In this document: positions 1 to 4,521 of the stretch, piece after piece | How positions within the stretch are numbered: position 1 is the stretch's first letter | How the letters are laid out: every line of letters starts with the position of its first letter | Notes under the pieces: generated by a model | Told to the model about the DNA's origin: nothing | Seen by the model: only the letters and a program-made list of their open reading frames with translations | Database searches by the model: none | Assembly: GCA_937990205.1 (NCBI GenBank) | Contig: CALKRO010000071.1 | Coordinates: 1 to 5,880, forward strand | DNA length: 5,880 nt | Source of the DNA: an uncultured Candidatus Saccharibacteria bacterium | Lineage (GTDB): Bacteria; Patescibacteriota; Saccharimonadia; Saccharimonadales; Saccharimonadaceae | Direction: 5' to 3' | Program-made: the position numbers and the translations under genes

Positions 1-1
1 T

Positions 2-628
2 ATGGAAGCTGATGCTCAGGATTCTGAATCATCGGAAATTGAGTCAGAAAAACCAATTTCCGAATCTATTTTGACCTCTAGTGATTCGGCGGAAGCCATC
101 GAGATTATTGATTCTATTTTTAACCATTGGCTGAATCCTTCGCCTCTTAAGGCTCTCGGTAGTGGGGAAGAAAACGAAGGTCGCCGCAGTCTTCACGCCT
201 TGGAGGTTCGTATTAACGCTCAAGAACGTGCTGACTTTGCGATTCGTTCTGCCGTGGATATGTTGGTTGAATTGACTGGAAATCTCGGCCTTGCCACCAT
301 CGGTAATCAGCTTTATTACTCTGGTATTTCCAAGCTCTTTTCTCAGCCGGAATTTGTTGATTATGAACGTATTCAGGCAGTATCGAAACTGCTTGATAAT
401 CTCGAGCCGTGGCTCCACGAAGCTAAGCCGGGTGAGCCACTGAATATTTTCATTGGTCATGAAAATCCGATCGGCAAAAACTCAGATGCTTCACTCATTA
501 TTAGTAAGTTTCGTTCGCCGTATTCAGACGATAGCTATATCGGCGTTCTTGGTCCTACCCGTCAAAATTATGCTAAAATCATGAGTCTCGTCCGCCATGC
601 CGGTCGTTATTTGGAGAATACTTTGTAA
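2..628 (+). CDS. hrcA: Heat-inducible transcription repressor HrcA, C-terminal part (5' end outside window)
   Basis: HrcA represses class I heat-shock operons by binding CIRCE operators, and GroEL assists its folding. The visible 208 residues carry the C-terminal signature. It comprises a PEF segment at about 115-118, an IGHEN stretch at 151-155 (family form IGxEN) and IGVLGPTRQNY at 180-190, matching the family's IGVxGPTRMxY. After that comes the closing helix through SLVRHAGRYLE. HrcA proteins are usually about 340 residues with an N-terminal winged helix-turn-helix, which is absent here. The frame is open to the left edge, so the ATG at position 2 is probably internal. The first 30 visible residues are rich in Ser, Glu and Asp and resemble no conserved HrcA element; they may be a lineage-specific insert. 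The gene is followed 9 nt later by grpE, the usual partner, which supports the call. No CIRCE site is visible because the promoter lies upstream of the window. Confidence 0.88.
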   Translation: MEADAQDSESSEIESEKPISESILTSSDSAEAIEIIDSIFNHWLNPSPLKALGSGEENEGRRSLHALEVRINAQERADFAIRSAVDMLVELTGNLGLATIGNQLYYSGISKLFSQPEFVDYERIQAVSKLLDNLEPWLHEAKPGEPLNIFIGHENPIGKNSDASLIISKFRSPYSDDSYIGVLGPTRQNYAKIMSLVRHAGRYLENTL

Positions 629-632
629 GGAG
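626..632 (+). promoter_or_regulatory. Shine-Dalgarno site of grpE overlapping the hrcA stop codon
   Basis: TAAGGAG at 626-632 contains the hrcA TAA stop and a near-consensus ribosome-binding core AAGGAG. It lies 5 nt before the grpE ATG at 638. A ribosome terminating on hrcA is therefore already on the grpE initiation site, so the two genes are probably translationally coupled. Confidence 0.85.
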
Positions 633-637
633 AAAAT

Positions 638-1195
638 ATGTCAAAACCACAAGATGAAACCACTAAGTCAAATTTTAATTTTGAAAATTCCGCAGCCGAG
701 AATCTAAATCAAGCCAGTCCAGAAGTTAATTTTTCGGATGATCTTGACCAATCGGCTGATCCAATTTCTGCAGAATTCGCCAATCTAAAGCAGCAAAATG
801 CTGAATTTTTGCTTGATCTCCAGCGTACTCGAGCTGACTTTGAAAATTTCCGCAAACAAGTCGAAATGCAACGTGAACAGGCTAAGAAAACTGCCACACA
901 TAGCACTATTTTGAAATTTCTCCCGCTGATTGACGACATGGGCCGCGCTATTGCCGCTCACACGGAAGCGCTTTCTCCGGTTCAAAAAACTCTTGAAAAA
1001 ACCATGAAATCCCTCGGTCTCGAAAAAATCGATGCTAATCCGGGCACAATTTTTAATCCAGAACTTCACAATGCTATTTCTATGGAAGAAGGTGAAGGTG
1101 ACCAGGAAGTTATCGCTGAAGAATTGATTCCAGGCTATCTCTACCAAGGCGAAGTTTTACGTACTGCCATGGTTAAAGTTACTCACCAGGCCTAA
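638..1195 (+). CDS. grpE: GrpE, nucleotide-exchange factor for DnaK
   Basis: GrpE is a cytosolic dimer that releases ADP from DnaK and so drives the Hsp70 folding cycle. The protein is 185 residues, normal for the family. Residues 1-42 are an acidic, Asn/Ser-rich disordered tail. Residues about 43-95 form the long coiled-coil helix, with the typical LLDLQRTRADFENFRKQ run at 58-74 and LPLIDDMGRAI at 95-105. The C-terminal beta-wing that contacts DnaK contains FNPELHNAI at 139-147 (family form FxPxxHxAI) and GYLYQGEVLRTAMVKV at 166-181. The last motif normally reads LRPAxVxV; here Thr replaces Pro, which is a mild deviation. The ATG is fixed by the strong AAGGAG site 5 nt upstream. It is co-transcribed with hrcA. 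In many bacteria dnaK and dnaJ come next, but here a terminator-like hairpin and then a metabolic gene follow, so dnaK must be elsewhere. Confidence 0.95.
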   Translation: MSKPQDETTKSNFNFENSAAENLNQASPEVNFSDDLDQSADPISAEFANLKQQNAEFLLDLQRTRADFENFRKQVEMQREQAKKTATHSTILKFLPLIDDMGRAIAAHTEALSPVQKTLEKTMKSLGLEKIDANPGTIFNPELHNAISMEEGEGDQEVIAEELIPGYLYQGEVLRTAMVKVTHQA

Positions 1196-1213
1196 AACAT
1201 TTAGAAAATTCAC

Positions 1214-1244
1214 TGAGTCGTGTCTCCACCCGGCTCAATTTTTT
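1214..1244 (+). terminator. Probable rho-independent terminator of the hrcA-grpE unit
   Basis: The arms TGAGTCG (1214-1220) and CGGCTCA (1231-1237) pair over 7 bp with one G-U, around a 10-nt loop. They are followed directly by ATTTTTT (1238-1244). The hairpin starts 19 nt after the grpE stop, and a new promoter follows at 1270. The stem is modest, so termination may be partial and some read-through into the phosphoketolase genes is possible. Confidence 0.65.
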
Positions 1245-1269
1245 GCGCCAAAAAATCTCTTAACGCTTA

Positions 1270-1278
1270 TGCTATAAT
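1270..1278 (+). promoter_or_regulatory. Extended -10 promoter for the phosphoketolase genes, probably giving a leaderless mRNA
   Basis: TGCTATAAT is a perfect extended -10 element: TG, one base, then TATAAT at 1273-1278. No good -35 hexamer is present at the usual spacing (1250-1255 is all A), which is typical of extended -10 promoters. The ATG of the next gene starts at 1286, only 7 nt after the hexamer. Normal -10 to +1 spacing puts the transcription start at about 1285-1286, at the A of the ATG. No Shine-Dalgarno sequence lies before that ATG. The start point is predicted, not measured. Confidence 0.72.
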
Positions 1279-1285
1279 ATTTAAT

Positions 1286-2347
1286 ATGTATAGTGGTGAG
1301 CGCTTTATCAATTTAGATAATTTATTAGCTAGGGTCCGTTTTTGTAATTATTTGACGGTTGCCCAAATCTTCTTGCAGGATAATTTTCTCCTAGAAACTC
1401 CCTTGAAACCTGCCGATGTAAAGCCGCGTTTGCTTGGTCACTGGGGGACTTGTCCAGGGATTAATCTGGTTTACGCTGCGCTAAGGGCTTATTTTGGCCA
1501 GCGCGACTTTACCTTTGTTTTGGGTCCAGGCCATGGTTTTCCTGCGCTCCAGGCTAACCTGTTTTATGATGGGGAATTAGCTAAGGTTGACCCTACGCTT
1601 TCTCGTGACTATGCCGGCCTCAAAATTATTTCCAAGATGTTTTCCCGCATTGGTGGTTTCCCGTCTCATGCCAGCCCGGTCACCCCAGGAGTGATTTGTG
1701 AAGGTGGTGAACTCGGCTATTCACTCGCCACGGCTTATGGCTCGGTTTTGAATCGTCCAGGACACACCACCGTTGCCCTCATTGGTGATGGTGAATTTGA
1801 AACCGCTACCATGCTCGGTAGTCTTAATCTCAATCGTCTACTGCTTAGCGAATCAAATGGTCGGGTTTTGCCAATTTTACATCTTAATGGTTACAAGATC
1901 TCTGCGCCAACCGTCGCCAGTCGCCGTTCTGAACACGAATTAAAAGAACTCATCAGAGGTTTTGGTTACACGCCAATTTTAGTTAAGGAAACGCTTTCCG
2001 AAACCTATGAAGAATTTGGCAAAAAATTTAATACTTCCGCCAATTTTACCCCTGAACTTGATGAAAAATTGCAAAGAAATCTCTTAGAAAATCTATTGCA
2101 AGCACTCTTCCAGGCTGAATCCACGGAAAATCCACCATTTATTATCTTCGTCTCCGAAAAAGGTCTCACTGGTCCTCGCCAAGCCGAAGGTATGAAAGTG
2201 CGTGATAATTTTAAATCTCACCAAGTGCCACTACCTAATGCTAAAACCGACGAAACTGAGCTTAAGATGCTCGAAAAGTGGCTCAAAACTTATCGTTTTA
2301 ATGAACTATTTGATCAAGAGAAAGGATTTTTAATTCATGAAAACTAA
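1286..2347 (+). CDS. xfp: Phosphoketolase N-terminal subunit (thiamine-pyrophosphate PP domain)
   Basis: This is the first half of xylulose-5-phosphate/fructose-6-phosphate phosphoketolase, the enzyme that splits these sugars with phosphate to give acetyl phosphate plus glyceraldehyde-3-phosphate or erythrose-4-phosphate. The 353 residues contain the family hallmarks in order. They are NYLTVAQIFL (21-30), KPRLLGHWGTCPG (46-58, His52), GPGHGFPAL (80-88, His83), GGFPSH (123-128, His128), CEGGELGYSL (138-147), the TPP/metal motif GDGEFET (167-173, Asp168) and LPILHLNGYKI (195-205, His199 and Asn201). The end, LKMLEKWLKTYRFNELFD, matches the end of the family's N-terminal domain, so nothing essential is missing from this half. 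The ATG at 1286 is preferred over an upstream in-frame GTG at 1220, because homology begins just after it and the GTG lies inside the terminator and upstream of the promoter. Two family-typical residues differ: Cys instead of His before EGGELGY, and AT instead of GP after GDGExET. The second half is the next gene, overlapping by 11 nt in another frame. Confidence 0.9.
   Translation: MYSGERFINLDNLLARVRFCNYLTVAQIFLQDNFLLETPLKPADVKPRLLGHWGTCPGINLVYAALRAYFGQRDFTFVLGPGHGFPALQANLFYDGELAKVDPTLSRDYAGLKIISKMFSRIGGFPSHASPVTPGVICEGGELGYSLATAYGSVLNRPGHTTVALIGDGEFETATMLGSLNLNRLLLSESNGRVLPILHLNGYKISAPTVASRRSEHELKELIRGFGYTPILVKETLSETYEEFGKKFNTSANFTPELDEKLQRNLLENLLQALFQAESTENPPFIIFVSEKGLTGPRQAEGMKVRDNFKSHQVPLPNAKTDETELKMLEKWLKTYRFNELFDQEKGFLIHEN
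2318..2326 (+). promoter_or_regulatory. Internal ribosome-binding site for the phosphoketolase C-terminal subunit
   Basis: GAGAAAGGA at 2318-2326, within the last codons of the N-terminal gene, is a purine-rich Shine-Dalgarno candidate ending 10 nt before the ATG at 2337. The second gene's frame has a TAA at 2331-2333, immediately upstream of this ATG. The C-terminal protein is therefore most simply made by new initiation here, probably coupled to termination of the first gene at 2345-2347. Confidence 0.72.
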
Positions 2348-3512
2348 ATCTCTCGCCAAGGCTTTCGGCGCTTTGCTTTCTGAAAAAATGCAAAGCGACC
2401 CAGATTTTTATCTCTTTTCTCCTGACGAAACTACTAGTAACAAAATCGATGCCGTTTACGATCAAACCACGCGTGCTTGGGGCGACCTGGCTATCGAAAA
2501 ATGGGATATGCCAGAATCTGCCACTGGCCGCATTATCGAGCTTCTTTCGGAAAATGTACTCTTTTCTACTATGGTTGGCCACTTAATGACCGGAAAAGAT
2601 GCTTTGATGACTAGCTACGAAGCTTTCTTTTCAATCATCCTTTCACAAATTGTTCAACATCTGAAATTTCTCGAGCAGGCCGAAACCATCTCATGGCAAA
2701 AAGACTATCCTTCCGCCAATCTTCTCAGTACCAGTACCTGTTGGCGTCAGGATCACAATGGTTTTTCTCATCAATCCCCAATCCTTCTCTCCGCTTTGCT
2801 CGCTCGTCCGGGGCATCACGTCTCCTGCCTCTTTCCGCTCGATGCCGAAAGTGTGAAGCCGTGTTTTCATTATCTTTTTGAACGCCAAAATCAAGTCAAT
2901 TTGGTTACTCTCAATAAGACCGAACAGCCAGTCTTTCTAAACGAAAAACAAGCCGAACTTTGTTTTAAGCGAGGTATTTGCTTCTTCGACACCACCAAGT
3001 TAAATGGTTCGCTTCAGGCTCTTGATAACTCTGAAATTCCAGAGTATGATTACATTTTTGTCGCGGCTGGCGATATTAGTTTTTATGAATCCTATCAGGC
3101 TGTGAAGCAGCTTCAGCAAGATTTGCCAAAGCTAAAGATTGGTCTCGCCTATATTTCTGCGCTCACCTATACTGGTGTCGGTTTTGCCGAACAGCCACTT
3201 CCAGTCTCAGAATTTAATCAGATGTTTGGTTCCAGCGCGAAAATTATTGCGAACTTTCATGGCTATCCACATGATTTGAAAAATATTTTAGCTAACTACA
3301 CTAATCCGAAGCGTATTCTATCTCATGGTTACGAGGAGCAGGGAAGTACGGTCACACCATTTGCTATGCTTGTCATGAACCAAACCTCTCGCTTCCATCT
3401 GATGCTCGATGTCGCTAAATCTGAAAAAGCCACCAGTCTTCTCGATAAATATCAATTCGAAATTGATCAGCGTATGGCCTATGCCTTGGAATATGGCGAA
3501 GATCAAGAATAA
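2337..3512 (+). CDS. xfp: Phosphoketolase C-terminal subunit (Pyr domain plus C-terminal domain)
   Basis: This is the second half of phosphoketolase, 391 residues. It starts just before the conserved block leading to FSPDETTSNKIDAVY (27-41; family form FxPDETxSNRLxAV). It then carries GRIIELLSEN (64-73), with Glu72 matching the cofactor-activating Glu of TPP enzymes, and SYEAFF (93-98). The phosphoketolase fingerprint CWRQDHNGFSHQSP is at 135-148, followed by LNKTEQPV (192-199), whose Lys194 fits the phosphate-binding lysine, and AAGD (243-246). Near the end are NFHGYP (306-311), HGYEEQGSTVTPFAMLVMN (330-348) and SRFHLMLDV (351-359). It ends at YGEDQE, near the family's natural C-terminus. 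The two halves total 744 residues, against roughly 800 for single-chain enzymes; the shortfall lies mainly in the linker. The start is supported by the GAGAAAGGA site and the in-frame TAA just upstream. It must act with the N-terminal subunit, because the active site of TPP enzymes forms between PP and Pyr domains. The FHGYP motif is followed by HDL rather than the usual WLI. Confidence 0.9.
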   Translation: MKTKSLAKAFGALLSEKMQSDPDFYLFSPDETTSNKIDAVYDQTTRAWGDLAIEKWDMPESATGRIIELLSENVLFSTMVGHLMTGKDALMTSYEAFFSIILSQIVQHLKFLEQAETISWQKDYPSANLLSTSTCWRQDHNGFSHQSPILLSALLARPGHHVSCLFPLDAESVKPCFHYLFERQNQVNLVTLNKTEQPVFLNEKQAELCFKRGICFFDTTKLNGSLQALDNSEIPEYDYIFVAAGDISFYESYQAVKQLQQDLPKLKIGLAYISALTYTGVGFAEQPLPVSEFNQMFGSSAKIIANFHGYPHDLKNILANYTNPKRILSHGYEEQGSTVTPFAMLVMNQTSRFHLMLDVAKSEKATSLLDKYQFEIDQRMAYALEYGEDQE

Positions 3513-3558
3513 CCCACAAGAATTACATTAATTATTCGTAGTAGTTATCGATCTCACT

Positions 3559-3586
3559 AAAAATAGCCCACGCGGGGCTATTTTTT
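3559..3586. terminator. Bidirectional rho-independent terminator between convergent genes
   Basis: The arms 3559-3569 (AAAAATAGCCC) and 3575-3585 (GGGCTATTTTT) form a perfect 11-bp stem with an ACGCG loop. The plus strand ends in a run of six T, and the minus strand has the mirrored T run. It can therefore stop both the phosphoketolase transcript and the convergent minus-strand transcript. Its right edge overlaps the TAA stop (3587-3585) of the minus-strand PIN-TRAM gene. Confidence 0.92.
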
Positions 3587-4319
3587 ATGACTTCTTTTTC
3601 AGAAATGGCTTACGTATCCGTTTCTGTTTTTCTGGTGCTAGCTTAGCAAACATCATGCGCCCAGAATTAGTTTGCAGGAATTTTTCAAACATTACATCCA
3701 CTGAATCGCCAATTTTATCGCTGGCATTATCTACTACCACCATCATGCCGTCTGGAAGATAGCCTACACCTTGTTTTGGATTACTACCGGTACTAGTAAT
3801 CTTCAAAGTAAAGCATTCACCTGGTAGATATTCAGAGCGTAGTTCCACTACAAGCTCATTAATATTGAGAACATCAATATTCATCGTCGAAGCTACTTTG
3901 CCAAGATTGTAATCAATCGTCATAATCGAGCCGTGATTTTCTTCGGCTAATTGCAGTAGACGTTCGTCCACTGGTGTTCGATCCAGTTCGTCCTTCAGAA
4001 TTACCACATCCGTCGAAGGGATACGTTCAAGTTCTGAGACTACATCCAGTCCAAATCTCGCTCGCGTGCGTTTTTCACTGTCTTTTCCATCCGCTAGTAG
4101 CTGCATCTCATGGATTACACTACGTGGGATAATTAAAATTCCGCCTAAGAATCCAGTTTGTGCCACTTTTAATACGCGTCCATCCATCAAAGCCGATGAG
4201 TCGACATAAATTTTTCGTTTTTGGCCAAAATAATTAAAGCTCTTCTTGAAAGAACGGTAGGCAAGAAAGCTAGTTTCAATTAAGATGAGGCCATGAATGA
4301 TTAAAGAAATAATTTCCAT
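3585..4319 (-). CDS. yacL: Membrane-anchored PIN-TRAM domain protein, YacL family (putative ribonuclease)
   Basis: The 244-residue protein starts with one hydrophobic helix (about 2-21), followed by a basic stretch (RSFKKSF), so the soluble part should lie on the cytoplasmic side. Next is a PIN nuclease domain with YVDSSALMDGRV (38-49; Asp40), IIPRSVIHEMQ (63-73; Glu71), KRTRARFGLDVV (83-94), VDERLLQLA (117-125; Asp118) and TIDYNLGKVA (134-143; Asp136). These supply the acidic metal-binding residues of PIN nucleases. A TRAM RNA-binding domain spans about 162-226, from the LPGE lead-in through QGVGYLPDGMMVVVDNA to LQTNSGRMMFAK. The tail (227-244) is strongly basic. Bacillus-type YacL proteins are about 360 residues with several membrane helices; this one has only one. 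The truncation is real, because a TAA (4340-4338) lies in frame 6 codons before the ATG. AGAAAGG ends 4 nt before the start, a slightly close ribosome-binding site. The family's substrate is not well established. Confidence 0.88.
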   Translation of the reverse strand: MEIISLIIHGLILIETSFLAYRSFKKSFNYFGQKRKIYVDSSALMDGRVLKVAQTGFLGGILIIPRSVIHEMQLLADGKDSEKRTRARFGLDVVSELERIPSTDVVILKDELDRTPVDERLLQLAEENHGSIMTIDYNLGKVASTMNIDVLNINELVVELRSEYLPGECFTLKITSTGSNPKQGVGYLPDGMMVVVDNASDKIGDSVDVMFEKFLQTNSGRMMFAKLAPEKQKRIRKPFLKKKS

Positions 4320-4378
4320 AAAACCTTTCTTATTATGTTAAAAAATATCTAAGCACATCCCCCTCGGTATCCGAAGCT

Positions 4379-4408
4379 ATTGTATCACCGATTAAGAAAT
4401 AATACCAA
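4379..4408 (-). promoter_or_regulatory. Probable promoter of the PIN-TRAM gene
   Basis: Read on the minus strand, TTGGTA (4408-4403) is followed after 18 nt by TACAAT (4384-4379). TG plus one base comes directly before the hexamer (4387-4385), giving the extended -10 form TGATACAAT. The transcription start would be near 4372, leaving a leader of about 53 nt before the ATG at 4319. This indicates that the gene need not depend on transcription from the penicillin-binding protein gene upstream. Confidence 0.6.
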
Positions 4409-4462
4409 AAAATCTTATGTAATTTTTACTATCCAAAAATTTCATAATTTTCTGCCTAAAGG

Positions 4463-4491
4463 TTCTAGCTCCATAATAAATGGAGCTAGAA
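4463..4491. repeat. Perfect 12-bp inverted repeat (hairpin) in the gap between two minus-strand genes
   Basis: The arms TTCTAGCTCCAT (4463-4474) and ATGGAGCTAGAA (4480-4491) are exact reverse complements around a 5-nt AATAA spacer. The hairpin begins 30 nt after the stop of the penicillin-binding protein gene in its direction of transcription. Neither side has a T-run, so it is not a classical intrinsic terminator. It could mark or protect the mRNA 3' end, act as a weak terminator, or be a protein-binding dyad. The surrounding gap of about 200 nt (4320-4521) otherwise holds only the promoter and leader of the downstream gene and a short dyad TAAACTcAGTTTA at 4504-4516. Confidence 0.75.
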
Positions 4492-4521
4492 TTCATTAAG
4501 CTTTAAACTCAGTTTACGAGC

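Noticed and set aside
44..460. A 138-codon open frame on the minus strand opposite hrcA.
   Set aside because: It is antisense to a clearly conserved HrcA reading frame and shows no recognisable domain or ribosome-binding site.
785..1147. A 120-codon minus-strand frame opposite grpE.
   Set aside because: It is a low-complexity, Phe/Ser-rich shadow of the GrpE coding frame with no motif of its own.
1220..1285. GTG at 1220 as an upstream in-frame start of the phosphoketolase N-terminal gene, adding 22 residues.
   Set aside because: The added stretch lies within the grpE terminator and upstream of the extended -10 promoter, has no ribosome-binding site, and adds no sequence that matches the family.
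4480..4506. A plus-strand frame of eight codons (MELEFIKL) beginning in the right arm of the hairpin.
   Set aside because: It has no ribosome-binding site or promoter on that strand, and its start is part of the palindrome.
4504..4516. Short dyad TAAACTcAGTTTA downstream of the penicillin-binding protein gene as an operator.
   Set aside because: Six-bp AT-rich arms with a one-base centre arise easily by chance, and its position after a stop codon and far from a promoter does not suggest an operator.
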